Positions 13,714 through 25,605 of a stretch of DNA of 64,000 nucleotides are shown one piece after another. Source of the stretch: Steromphala cineraria (lineage: Eukaryota; Mollusca; Gastropoda; Trochida; Trochidae); assembly GCA_916613615.1 (NCBI GenBank), contig OU744730.1, positions 33,341,315 to 33,405,314 on the forward strand. Direction: 5' to 3'. Under the pieces are notes generated by a model, which did no database searches, was not told the origin of the DNA, and saw only the letters and a list, made by a program, of their open reading frames with translations. Within the stretch, counting starts at the first letter, position 1, and the number at the start of each line of letters is the position of its first letter. A program made the translations under genes and the position numbers.

Positions 13714-13920
13714 AGCTCATCTGGCCTGTAAGGCTAGATGGGCTTATGGCATGGCATGGTGTCCGGCGTCCGGCCGTCCATCCATCTGTCCATAACTTTC
13801 TGCATTTTAGACTTCTTCTCCATAAGCATAAGGCATATAAAGCTGAAACTTTGTGGGAACAGACTCCTTGACTAGTGAAGATTTAAAATTGAAATTAAAT
13901 TTGGTGGGCATGTGGCTTTA
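13714..13920 (+). mobile_element. truncated minisatellite (Helentron-like) element, 5' end plus one monomer
   Basis: The left terminus AGCTCATCTGGCCTGTAAGG, the GGCTTATGGCATGGCATGG block and a short CCGTCC run are followed by a single diverged monomer (GAAACTTTGTG...GACTCCTTG). The similarity ends near 13920, and there is no right terminus. Confidence 0.75.
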
Positions 13921-15160
13921 AATAACCAACAAACATCATTGTTGAATCTATAAGAGATACACATGAAGCAAAAATGCTAAAAACTGGTTCAAGAAAACCT
14001 CTTAGAGCTTTTGAACAGTTCATTATCACATTTGTTAAAATAATTGTCCCATTAAAGGGGCAGTAGCACGATTTTTGACATCCTGCTACATCAGCGTATA
14101 TGTTTCCGCTAATGCTACAACCTATCCCCTGATACGTTATTATAAATACAATAAACACATATTGTTTTAACACACAACCACATGTGATATATCATACTGT
14201 ATCAACATGAAAGAGCAATCAATTTGATCAAAAGAAATTTCTTATCTTGCAAATACAATAATCTGATTTTTAAAACTTTTATCAGGCGATTACATTACTG
14301 ATAATCATTGATATAAACCACTTTAACTTATCAGTTCTGTCAGATAACAAAAAAAAATTTGTTAATGGCATTTCAAATCTTATATAAATAGGTAAAAAAT
14401 ACTCATTTTCCAAATCAAGGGCCAATGAACTTAACAATTGAAAACTTTATGATCTTGACTTTGGATTAGATAGTAAAGGAATAAATGAATTGAATTTCTT
14501 ATACCCGTATTTGTTAACAACTTAGAAATGTATTTCATATGGAGAAAACACTGGATGTGACCTTGATAAATTATTGTTTAGCTAGCCCCAGGAGCTTAGG
14601 CTCTGAGATTGAAACATTGAAAGGTTTAACTTCTTATATAAGATGATTACCACTTTGGCCTGTTGCTATTCAACTAGTCACATGATTTGGTGATTAATGA
14701 CTATTCCATTGTATAATAATACAACTTTTTCAATGTTTTGCTGCATTTTTATTACAGCAACATCATGTTGGAAATTTAATGGTATGTTACTTTATTCAGA
14801 AACAAGCTGTTCCTCATTGTGCTAATGATAAACCGATTAACACATTTTACACATCATTTTCAACACAGAAGGCTTCAGAGAAAGCTTATATCAAAGTCCA
14901 GTTTCCTTTATCAATTAGATTTTTTTTAAAGATCTGGTGATTGTATTCATAGGAACTTCAGAACACCACACCGTATATATATTTTCAGATTCATGAACAA
15001 CTAAATTCTAGAAAGCATCTTTTGTTTAGGATTCAGCCGTCATCTTTTTCATGATCTATTTTATAGACCCTCTGCTAAGTAACCAATAACAAATATTTTT
15101 TTAGCCTGATTTCTGTTCAACTTTTTGAGGTACCGAGACCATTGCTCTATGTTGTTGCAG

Positions 15161-15627
15161 GGTTCCACTTGTACGACCGACTGTCCTCGCTTTTCCCCGA
15201 GAGTTGTCTTCTCATCGTGCTGGGGATCTGTGTCGGGATCGTCTTGCACTACAGTCGGGCCGCGTCCACCTCACAGTACGTCCTCAACGCCAACACTTTC
15301 TTCCTCTTCATCCTCCCACCCATCATATATGATGCCGGATACCACATGCCCAACCGCGCTTTTTTCAACAACCTGGGGACGATTCTCTTACTGGCCATTG
15401 TGAATACGCTGTGGAATACGGTCGGAATCGGTGTTGCATTATGGGCATGTTCAGTCGCTGGTTGGATCAAAGAGCCACTGAGCATGCTCCACAGCTTTGT
15501 GTTCAGTGCGTTGATATCGGCGGTGGACCCCGTTGCAGTGCTGGCGGTGTTCGAGGAGATCCATGTCAACGAGATGCTCTATATCATCGTCTTCGGGGAG
15601 TCCTTGCTCAACGATGGGGTCACTGTG
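15161..15627 (+). CDS. SLC9A: Na+/H+ exchanger exon 2 (residues 71-226, core with catalytic Asp)
   Basis: The largest exon (467 bases). It begins GG to complete Gly71 and ends at CACTGTG before GTAAGC in phase 0. It carries FPESCLLIVLG, the cation-site/inhibitor-binding helix FFLFILPPIIYDAG (117-130), SALISAVDPVAVLAVFEE around 187-203, and FGESLLNDGVTV, where the Asn-Asp pair (221-222) corresponds to the essential transport aspartate of NHE1. The coding sequence is noticeably richer in GC than the introns. Upstream in-frame codons from 15142 belong to the intron (the acceptor AG is at 15159-15160). Confidence 0.96.
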
Positions 15628-16728
15628 GTAAGCATCAGCTATGTTTCTTCTTCTTTCAAACTTTGGTTTGAATTTGATGTTTTACTCAAATGTTCACAAT
15701 TCATCTGCTAACTAATTAACTAACAAATTTATTTTTCACTAAATTTTCTCACCAGTTTTCATTAATCTCATGAGCAGGATAATTCAGGCAATCACAGTGA
15801 TCTGCAGATAAATATTTTATAAAGTTATCATTTGGCTGTTAATCCTTTTCTTCCCTCAATATTTGTGATATAAATTTTGCAATTTAGAAACATTAGTAAA
15901 GTTATTGTAAGGGTGACATGTCATTTGAACAAATCAAGTTTAATGGGGAAATTTATAACTGAATTCTAACAAAAAGTTTTATTTCAATTCAACTAAAGTC
16001 AAAATTGGCAAAAATGGCTGCCTTTCTCATTCACTTGATCTATATTGAGGGTGCAGAGTATTGTTTACCTACGTTAGTACCTACGTCTTGCCTTCCTTTG
16101 AAATATTGCTGTTTCTTTGCTGTATCAAAATATCATCACACCCCTAAAATGAATGTACATATTTTTCTTGATAAAATATTTTTACAGATTTGCAATTCGT
16201 CCGTAGGTAAATAATATAAATGACAAAGTACTTTCTTTTTATGTCATATTGAACAGACAGCATATACAAAGCAACATAGAGGTGCAGGTTACTTTATGAA
16301 GGAAATTTTGATTTAGATGTCATGTCTCATTACCATTAAGATCTTTGTAAACTTATGGCATGCCCCTTTCAAAGCTGCTTAGCAGGACAAAATTTACGAT
16401 CTACCGGTAATCAAAAGAGTCGTAACTTGGTCGTTGACATCAGAACATTCTCTGGAAGTTTCTCACTGATGTTTAATTGGACAGAATAACAAAGGTATTA
16501 TGTATGGATCTAAATTTCAAAGGGATTAATCCCTTTTGTCAATAACACTCTTGTAACTGGATCAAAATATGATCTTTTAAAATCTTATTGGTTGTTTCGT
16601 TATATTCGTTAGAAGTCTAGATCCTAATTAGAATGTATGTTATGACTGAAAAGCTTATTGTGAAGGCTATCACAAGTGAAATCCTATAAAAACTATGAAA
16701 CAAGCTTGAAAACTTTTCAGACCTGAAG

Positions 16729-16994
16729 CAGTCTAAGTAAACCTAGCCTCACTATTATCCGTTACACTGCTATACTGAGTCTAGAAAGGCTTGGTTGAGA
16801 GTCGCGTCAGCCCACGTGACCAAGTTGACCAATCAGAACTGATCTTACCAAGCCACAATAGTTTGCCTTCGCATGTATAACGTTGGAGGGTCATAGGTCG
16901 CAGAAAGGTCGGCTGACGCGACCCTCAACGAGACCTTTCTAGACTCAGTATAGCAGTGTAACGGATAATAGTGAGGCTAGGTTTACTTAGACTG
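16729..16994. mobile_element. palindromic MITE with 9 bp target duplication
   Basis: The left arm starting CAGTCTAAGTAAACCTAGCC and the right arm ending GGCTAGGTTTACTTAGACTG are near-perfect inverted repeats of about 85 bp. They are separated by a spacer of about 95 bp. The direct repeat GACCTGAAG is intact on both sides (16720-16728 and 16995-17003). A 9 bp duplication with long arms suggests a Mutator-like transposase; a hAT origin (8 bp) is less likely. Arms so similar imply recent insertion. A diverged relative lies at 50908. Confidence 0.9.
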
Positions 16995-17100
16995 GACCTG
17001 AAGGGTTATTTTGTAAATTTTAATGGTAGAATTGAAAAGAAAGTAACCAGTCCTTAACATAAGTAAACAATTACAAGGCTGGACTGTTGTTAAGCCAATC

Positions 17101-17300
17101 ACTAATAGAAACGGTTTGTTCATGGATTATCAAAAAAGTTTATCTCTTTGAAATTTAAACTTGTTTTAGGAAATCACAGTTATTTTGAAAAGAGCTTTGC
17201 TATCTTATTCAATGACAAGATTATTTTCTCCACAAGCTATGATTGACATCCGCCTACAGTAACAAATGTTTGGCAATATTTCTTGAATGAAGACTTTTTT
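17101..17300. repeat. direct repeat, copy A, left flank of the large minisatellite
   Basis: About 200 bases (landmarks TTCATGGATT, AAACTTGTTTTA, AAGCTATGATTGACATCC, GAATGAAG) recur on the far side of the minisatellite at 22583-22775 with roughly 85-90% identity by eye. Copy A is cut by the element start. Copy B reads straight through the equivalent point. Confidence 0.85.
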
Positions 17301-17389
17301 AGCTCATCTGGCCTGTAAGGCCCGATGGGCTTATGGCATGGCATGGTGTCCGGCGTCCGTCCGTCCGTCCATCCGTCCATCCGTCCGTA

Positions 17390-20300
17390 AACTTTGTGGA
17401 ATTTCGACTTCTTCTCCAGAACCATAAGGCCTAGAAAGCTGAAACTTTGTGTACAGACTCCTTGGCTAGTGAGGATTATAAATTGTAGCTTTGGTGGCCC
17501 TGTGACCCCTAATAAGGGCCAGAGGGGCCACGCCCTAAAAACCTATTTTCATCTTCTTCTCCAGAACCAACAGGGCTAGAAAGCTGAAACTTTGTGTACA
17601 GACTCCTTGGCTAGTGAGGATTATAAATTGTAGCTTTGGTGGCCCTGTGACCCCTAATAAGGGCCAGAGGGGCCACGCCCTAAAAAACTATTTTCATCTT
17701 CTTCTCCACAACCAACAGGGCTAGAAAGCTGAAACTTTGTGTACAGACTCCTTGGCTAGTGAGGATCATAAATTGTAGCTTTGGTGACCCTGTGAGCTCT
17801 AATAAGGGCCACAGGGGCCACACCCTAAAAACCTATTTTTATCTTCTTCTCCAGAACCATGAGGCCTAGAAAGCTGAAACTTTGTGTACAGACTCCTTGG
17901 CTAGTGAGGATCATAAATTGTAGCTTTGGTGACCCTGTGACCCCTAATAAGGGCCACAGGGGCCACACCCTAAAAACCTATTTTTATCTTCTTCTCCAGA
18001 ACCATGAGGCCTAGAAAGCTGAAACTTTGTGTACAGACTCCTTGGCTAGTGAGGATTATAAATTGTAGCTTTGGTGACCCTGTGACCCCTAATAAGGGCC
18101 AGAGGGGCCACACCCTAAAAACCTATTTTCATCTTCTTCTCCACAACCAACAGGGCTAGAAAGCTGAAACTTTGTGTACAGACTCCTTAGCTAGTGAGGA
18201 TCATAAATTGTAGCTTTGGTGACCCTGTGACCCCTAATAAGGGCCACAGGGGCCACGCCCTAAAAACCTATTTTCATCTTTTTCTCCAGAACCATAAGGC
18301 CTAGAAAGATGAAACTTTGTGTACAGACTCCTTAGCTAGTGAGGATCATAAATTGTAGCTTTGGTGACCCTGTGACCCCTAATAAGGGCCACAGGGGCCA
18401 CGCCCTAAAAACCTATTTTCATCTTTTTCTCCAGAACCATAAGGCCTAGAAAGATGAAACTTTGTGTACAGACTCCTTGGCTAGTGAGGATTATAAATTG
18501 TAGCTTTGGTGACCCTGTGACCCCTAATAAGGGCCACAGGGGCCACGCCCTAAAAACCTATTTTCATCTTTTTCTCCAGAACCATAAGGCCTAGAAAGAT
18601 GAAACTTTGTGTACAGACTCCTTGGCTAGTGAGGATTATAAATTGTAGCTTTGGTGGCCCTGTGACCCCTAATAAGGGCCAGAGGGGCCACGCCCTAAAA
18701 ACCTATTTTCATCTTCTTCTCCACAACCAACAGGGCTAGAAAGCTGAAACTTTGTGTACAGACTCCTTAGCTAGTGAGGATCATAAATTGTAGCTTTGGT
18801 GACCCTGTGACCCCTAATAAGGGCCAGAGGGGCCACACCCTAAAAACCTATTTTCATCTTCTTCTCCACAACCAACAGGGCTAGAAAGCTGAAACTTTGT
18901 GTACAGACTCCTTAGCTAGTGAGGATCATAAATTGTAGCTTTGGTGACCCTGTGACCCCTAATAAGGGCCACAGGGGCCACACCCTAAAAACCTATTTTT
19001 ATCTTCTTCTCCAGAACCATGAGGCCTAGAAAGCTGAAACTTTGTGTACAGACTCCTTGGCTAGTGAGGATTATAAATTGTAGCTTTGGTGACCCTGTGA
19101 CCCCTAATAAGGGCCAGAGGGGCCACACCCTAAAAACCTATTTTCATCTTCTTCTCCACAACCAACAGGGCTAGAAAGCTGAAACTTTGTGTACAGACTC
19201 CTTAGCTAGTGAGGATCATAAATTGTAGCTTTGGTGACCCTGTGACCCCTAATAAGGGCCACAGGGGCCACGCCCTAAAAACCTATTTTCATCTTTTTCT
19301 CCAGAACCATAAGGCCTAGAAAGATGAAACTTTGTGTACAGACTCCTTAGCTAGTGAGGATCATAAATTGTAGCTTTGGTGACCCTGTGACCCCTAATAA
19401 GGGCCACAGGGGCCACGCCCTAAAAACCTATTTTCATCTTTTTCTCCAGAACCATAAGGCCTAGAAAGATGAAACTTTGTGTACAGACTCCTTGGCTAGT
19501 GAGGATTATAAATTGTAGCTTTGGTGACCCTGTGACCCCTAATAAGGGCCACAGGGGCCACGCCCTAAAAACCTATTTTCATCTTTTTCTCCAGAACCAT
19601 AAGGCCTAGAAAGATGAAACTTTGTGTACAGACTCCTTGGCTAGTGAGGATTATAAATTGTAGCTTTGGTGGCCCTGTGACCCCTAATAAGGGCCAGAGG
19701 GGCCACGCCCTAAAAACCTATTTTCATCTTCTTCTCCACAACCAACAGGGCTAGAAAGCTGAAACTTTGTGTACAGACTCCTTAGCTAGTGAGGATCATA
19801 AATTGTAGCTTTGGTGACCCTGTGACCCCTAATAAGGGCCAGAGGGGCCACACCCTAAAAACCTATTTTCATCTTCTTCTCCACAACCAACAGGGCTAGA
19901 AAGCTGAAACTTTGTGTACAGACTCCTTAGCTAGTGAGGATCATAAATTGTAGCTTTGGTGACCCTGTGACCCCTAATAAGGGCCACAGGGGCCACGCCC
20001 TAAAAACCTATTTTCATCTTTTTCTCCAGAACCATAAGGCCTAGAAAGATGAAACTTTGTGTACAGACTCCTTGGCTAGTGAGGATTATAAATTGTAGCT
20101 TTGGTGACCCTGTGACCCCTAATAAGGGCCACAGGGGCCACGCCCTAAAAACCTATTTTCATCTTTTTCTCCAGAACCATAAGGCCTAGAAAGATAAAAC
20201 TTTGTGTACAGACTCCTTGGCTAGTGAGGATTATAAATTGTAGCTTTGGTGGCCCTGTGACCCCTAATAAGGGCCAGAGGGGCCACGCCCTAAAAACCTA

Positions 20301-21320
20301 TTTTCATCTTCTTCTCCACAACCAACAGGGCTAGAAAGCTGAAACTTTGTGTACAGACTCCTTAGCTAGTGAGGATCATAAATTGTAGCTTTGGTGACCC
20401 TGTGACCCCTAATAAGGGCCACAGGGGCCACGCCCTAAAAACCTATTTTCATCTTTTTCTCCAGAACCATAAGGCCTAGAAAGATGAAACTTTGTGTACA
20501 GACTCCTTGGCTAGTGAGGATTATAAATTGTAGCTTTGGTGGCCCTGTGACCCCTAATAAGGGCCAGAGGGGCCACGCCCTAAAAACCTATTTTCATCTT
20601 CTTCTCCACAACCAACAGGGCTAGAAAGCTGAAACTTTGTGTACAGACTCCTTAGCTAGTGAGGATCATAAATTGTAGCTTTGGTGACCCTGTGACCCCT
20701 AATAAGGGCCACAGGGGCCACGCCCTAAAAACCTATTTTCATCTTTTTCTCCAGAACCATAAGGCCTAGAAAGATGAAACTTTGTGTACAGACTCCTTGG
20801 CTAGTGAGGATTATAAATTGTAGCTTTGGTGGCCCTGTGACCCCTAATAAGGGCCAATGGGGCCACGCCCTAAAAACCTATTTTCATCTTCTTCTCCACA
20901 ACCAACAGGGCTAGAAAGCTGAAACTTTGTGTACAGACTCCTTAGCTAGTGAGGATCATAAATTGTAGCTTTGGTGACCCTGTGACCCCTAATAAGGGCC
21001 ACTGGGGTCACGCCCTAAAAACCTATTTTCATCTTTTTCTCCAGAACCATAAGGCCTAGAAAGATGAAACTTTGTGTACAGACTCCTTGGCTAGTGAGGA
21101 TTATAAATTGTAGCTTTGGTGGCCCTGTGACCCCTAATAAGGGCCAGAGGGGCCACGCCCTAAAAACCTATTTTCATCTTCTTCTCCACAACCAACAGGG
21201 CTAGAAAGCTGAAACTTTGTGTACAGACTCCTTGGCTAGTGAGGATCATAAATTGTAGCTTTGGTGACCCTGTGAGCTCTAATAAGGGCCACAGGGGCCA
21301 CACCCTAAAAACCTATTTTT
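17390..21320. repeat. 145 bp minisatellite, 27 monomers, higher-order structure
   Basis: The landmark GACTCCTTGG/AG falls at 17456, 17601, 17746, 17891 and so on to 21226, which is exactly 26 steps of 145 bases with no net indel. Monomers come in variants (CACAACCAACAGGGCTAG versus CAGAACCATAAGGCCTAG; GGCTAG versus TAGCTAG; GAGGGG versus CAGGGG). A block of seven monomers is repeated at an offset of 1015 bases: about 17901-18974 matches 18916-19989. From about 20000 a 290 bp dimer alternates. Confidence 0.95.
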
Positions 21321-22340
21321 AGCTCCTCATGAACCATACACATTAGAGAGCTGAAATTTTGTGTACAAGTACCTTAGCATATGGAGATTCTAATTTGTAA
21401 CTTTGGTGACCCTGTGACCCCAAATAGGGTCACAGGGGTCACAACCTTAAAAACCTATTTTCATCTTCTTCTCCAGTTCCAGAAGGACTAGAGAGTTAAA
21501 AATGATATGTGCAGACTCCTTGGCCAATGGGGATTCTAATTTTTAACTTTGGTGACCCTGTGACCCCAAATAGGGTCACAGGGGTCACAACCTTTAAAAC
21601 CTATTTTCATCTTCTTCTCTAGTTCTAAAAGGACTAGAGAGTTGAAAGTGATATGTGCAGACTCCTTGGACAATGGGGATTCTAATTTGTAACTTTGGTG
21701 AACCTGTGACCCCAAATAGGGTCACAGGGGTCACAACCTTAAAAACCTATTTTCATCTTCTTCTCCAGTACTAAAAGGACTATAGAGTTGAAAATGATAT
21801 GTGCAGACTCCTTGGCCAATCGGGATTCTTAATTGTAGATTTCGTGACCCCATGACCCCAAATAGGGTCACAGGGGTCACAACCTTAAAAACCAATTCTC
21901 ATCTTCTTCTCCAGTTCCAAAAAGTCTAGAGAGTTAATATTGATATGTGCAGACTCCTTGGACAATGGGGATTCTAATTTGTAACTTTGTTGACCCTGTG
22001 ACCCCAAATAGGGTCACAGGGGTCACAACCTTAAAAAACTATTTTCATCTTCTTCTCAAGTTCCAAAAGGTCTAGAGAGCTAAAATTATATGTGCAGACT
22101 CCTTGGCCAATGGGGATTCTTAATTATAGATTTCGTGACCCCATGACCCCAAATAGGGTCACAGGGGTCACAACCTTAAAAACTTATTTTCATCATCATC
22201 TTTAGCTCCTAAAGGTCTATTGAGCTGAAAGACTGCATGTAGACTCCTTGGCCAATTGGGATTCTAAACTGTAGCTTTTGTGACCCCATGACCCCAAATA
22301 GGGTCACAGGGGTCACAATCTTAAAAACCTATTTTTCTCC
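21320..22340. repeat. second minisatellite subfamily, about 7 monomers of 145-146 bp
   Basis: It begins at CTCCTCATGAACCATACAC. Monomers contain CCCTGTGACCC...GGGTCACAGGG, a perfect 11-base inverted repeat. The order and sequence of these monomers are nearly the same as in the element at 56667-58018, including the odd first monomer with GTACAAGTACCTTAGC. Confidence 0.9.
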
Positions 22341-22582
22341 ATTAGATGACAGTCTTTGACAAATTTATTTCTCCTTGGATATTTTAGTGTGGACTTCTTT
22401 CACTGTCTGATATTGGCCATCTAGAAGGTGTTGAATATAATACATTTGTTTTGTAATTTTATTATAGGTTTTCTTGCAATAGGTAACATCAGTTTCATTT
22501 TTAGCTCATCTTGCCTGTTACGTGTATAAAGCAAACTTGATATGATGCCTGATGAGCTACAGAGCCAATGGCTCTATTTTTC

Positions 22583-22775
22583 TCTAATAGCAGAATAGTT
22601 CATGGATTTATCAAAAAAGTTTGTGTCCTTGAAATCTAAACTTGTTTTAAGAAATTACAATTATTTAAAAAGTGTTGCTCTATCTAATTCAATGTAAAAG
22701 ACTATTTTCTCCATAAGCTATGATTGACATCCACCTACCGTAACAAAATGTTTGGTGTTGAATGAAGCCTTTTTT
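22583..22775. repeat. direct repeat, copy B, right flank of the large minisatellite
   Basis: Homologous to 17101-17300. It carries TTCATGGATTTATCAAAAAA, AAGCTATGATTGACATCC and GAATGAAGCCTTTTTT, continuing uninterrupted where copy A is broken by the element. Confidence 0.85.
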
Positions 22776-24426
22776 CTCTCATTGCTTTTCATTGAAAATA
22801 ATGGATTTAATGGGAATGCATGGATTTTAAGGATTAGAGAAGATTATATGGGATTGCATCGATTAATGTTCAGCAAGTCAGAGTTAAGTGGAAATAATGA
22901 TAATTCATCAAGAGATAAGTTAAGTGCAGTTCAAGTCTGATCTGTCATTATTTTTATAGGAGTAAGTTTAGATATATCAATTAACGTGCATGCACTTCCG
23001 CTTGTAATGCATGTCAAACTAAAATTGAAATAGCAAGATTGTCATGTTTTACAGTCTTTTCTACTAAGGATATCACAAGTGTTTATAAGCTATAGACATT
23101 GATGTATCTCCAACATAGATTTTCAATATTTCACTATGTATCGTCAAGAGAGTCAACACAGCTATGATGGATTGATATACCATATCTACCACTACTTAAG
23201 ATAACATTCATGATGGCTCAACATAAACCTCTGCAAAATCACTCACAATGAATGCCAGAAGAAGTGTTTTTATGATGAAGTATCTAAAAATGAGAAAGGT
23301 ACATATAAAAAATAATGTTGACAGAAATGCAAAATGTTTTGTTGTTTAACGATATTTGTTGTCGGCTACTAAATTTTTTCCTCTTATTAGTAACAATATT
23401 TGAAATGCTTCCAGCTATCTTCATGTTATGGATCATTGTCAGCATTATCATAGTTATTATTATCATGATCATTACCAATATGCTTAACAAGACATTCATC
23501 ATGACTCAATACTTGAAGCAGGAAAACAATTATTCGAGAGTGAGGTTTTGTCTTATGATTAGAAAGGTAACAAAAAACATTTTGACACTAATGACAAAGA
23601 AAACGTTTTTGTTGAACGTTTTCCCATAGGGAAACTGTTACTTTTTGGCTCATCTGCCTTCAGAAAAGTATAGAGCATGTTATTGATATGATATGATTAT
23701 GATAAAGACATTTTTATGAATCATCGTTGTCATAATTATCATCATCATTATTATCATTACAGTCAAAAGAATGATCATCATAATCGTTATTTAACCAATT
23801 GATGTATTTAAAAACATTGTTATTAAAGCCTGAAAATATGTTTGATATCATACTCTACTTCACATAATGATAAGCTTATATCTATACCATAAATGGAAAC
23901 ATAGTTTCACCTTCTTTTACAAACCATGTTTGATATCAAAATCCTCACAAAGGTAAACTTAAACCACCATAATACAGTAACATATTTTTTTAAATATGTT
24001 TGATATTTACAACATCATAATGATTAGCTAACATTTAAACCATTGAGGTTATACATAGTTACACATTGTTGTCCACACCGTGTTTGAAACGTTACTCTGC
24101 CAGAATTAGCCCCCTCAAGTATCGCTATCAGCCCTATCAATATTGTGGATCCAGCTGGGATCCTGGTCCAACAGAAATAGCTGTAGAGGGGCTAGTTACC
24201 GTGAACCAAGAATCCCAAGGCTTTAGTCTAACAGGGGACTATTTTGTTTGTCATTTTTTGTAATGAAGCCCACAAGTGTGTAATGATGGGCAAATGTCAA
24301 GGTTCGGCTTTTGTGTCGTGTCCGCAATCTTACCTCGTTAGGTTGAGATCAGGTTGTGGTGATGAAGAAACAGGGTGAAGCAATCACGTCGCAATCTCCC
24401 TGGCTTTCCTGCACTTAGAGTCTTAG

Positions 24427-24900
24427 AGTGACACAGAGTATCTTTCTTATAATTGTGTTTGGTTTTGATAAGCTACAAATATGTAATATGCTGATTGAAG
24501 TTCATATCTCATCACTGGACTTGCAAATATATCGCTTTTTGCATAATGCCTCTAAAATGCTTGATTTTATGGAAAAATTTGAAGAAAACATTTCAAATGC
24601 GTTAAATATTCGAAATTATGCATCCAATTAATCTACCTATTAGTTACGATACCTAATAAACAGTATCGAATCAAATATATCTTCCTGTCAGCTTATGACA
24701 AGGTTTCAAAATTACATTTGGCAAATTTGCTCGCGCCACTCGAGCCACATTGTCCGTTTTTTCGATCAAAATCCCGACTTTGAATGGCCGTATTTTCGTA
24801 TTTAACTTGTTATTTTCAGTAACAGTTAGTGGTTCCCGATGTAATAACATCGATTTAAAAATTTGACATATGTGATCTTATCAACATACTCTGTGTCTCT
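24427..24900. mobile_element. TTAA-type MITE, family C (474 bp)
   Basis: The left end AGTGACACAGAGTAT and the right end ATACTCTGTGTCTCT are inverted repeats. TTAA follows the right end (24901-24904) and TTAG precedes the left end. The interior has no coding potential. The AGRGACA start recalls families A and B. Confidence 0.7.
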
Positions 24901-25605
24901 TTAATCTTCTATCGTGGACTTTATGATTTGAATCTTTTCATTACTTGAAAAATGATTGTAACAGTGGTATGTTAGTCGATAACGAAATCCAGGTGTTCAG
25001 AAAAAAATGAAAATGTACCGTCCTGAAAGCTTTCTAACCTGATTCTTGATGATGACACTAGTACAGATAAGCGGTTTTAGCTGTAAAATATTATTATAAT
25101 CCATTTTATCTAACCTATGATTGTTGACCAAGTTGTTGTTCTACATTAGTCAATCACCACCTATTGCATGAAAAAAGAATATGTGATGTCAACACCAAGA
25201 ACCTATATATACTCTTTTCCAGTCTTGAAATGTTTCTTGTCTTACCACTTTAGAGGTGGTTTTGATTTTTGTCTAAAATATTCTTGAACATACAGTTATT
25301 ACATGTTTATGTTTCTAGATTCTTAAGGGTTATTATGAACAGCATATTTGGTTTTGAGTAAAAAAGATCTAACTTTTCTTAGTGACAAGTTGACAATGGT
25401 ACTGTAGATTACTTGCCTTGACTTAAAGAACAGATTTCCCTTGTAAGAAGTACACGGACAAGAGAATTTAAGTTAATTTTAGTGAGGTCTAATATCACAT
25501 TTCATTAATCTCATGCTTGGAAAAACATGTATTTTACTTGCCAAAGCAAATCTATTAGGTTTTATAGGATGCAGACAGACATCTGATAACTTTCATTTAC
25601 TTTTT

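Larger units (their letters stand above)
10311..15160 (+). other. intron 1 (4.85 kb)
   Basis: GTAAGA donor; acceptor TTGTTGCAG. It contains a TA-flanked MITE (11092-11494), a degenerate ATGAAACATT tandem repeat (about 11660-12480), two truncated minisatellite elements (13212 and 13714) and a lone family-A MITE terminus at 14055 (AGGGGCAGTAGCACG). The remainder is AT-rich and featureless. Confidence 0.85.
17301..22576 (+). mobile_element. large minisatellite-bearing non-autonomous element (Helentron/HINE-like), 5.3 kb
   Basis: The left end AGCTCATCTGGCCTGTAAGG is preceded by a T run. It is followed by GGGCTTATGGCATGGCATGG and a CCGT/CCAT run. Then come 27 monomers of 145 bp and about 7 of a second 145-146 bp subfamily, then a unique tail of about 230 bases. 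The right end GATGAGCTAC is followed by the hairpin AGAGCC-AAT-GGCTCT and a T run. AGCTCATC and GATGAGCT form short subterminal inverted repeats. Terminal hairpin, subterminal inverted repeats, central tandem array and T-rich insertion site match non-autonomous Helentron-type elements and bivalve pearl-like elements. It has no coding capacity. Confidence 0.8.

Noticed and set aside
15125..15671. Alternative frames and the antisense 106-codon frame over exon 2
   Set aside because: Shadows of the GC-richer coding exon; only the frame starting at 15161 continues in phase with neighbouring exons and matches the NHE family.
17301..22330. CRISPR-like array
   Set aside because: The repeats are 145 bp, head to tail, with no unique spacers, and lie in an animal intron; this is a minisatellite.
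23284..23629. Overlapping 72- and 104-codon frames rich in Ile/Met
   Set aside because: They derive from ATC/ATT-rich DNA in intron 2; both strands are open for the same compositional reason.
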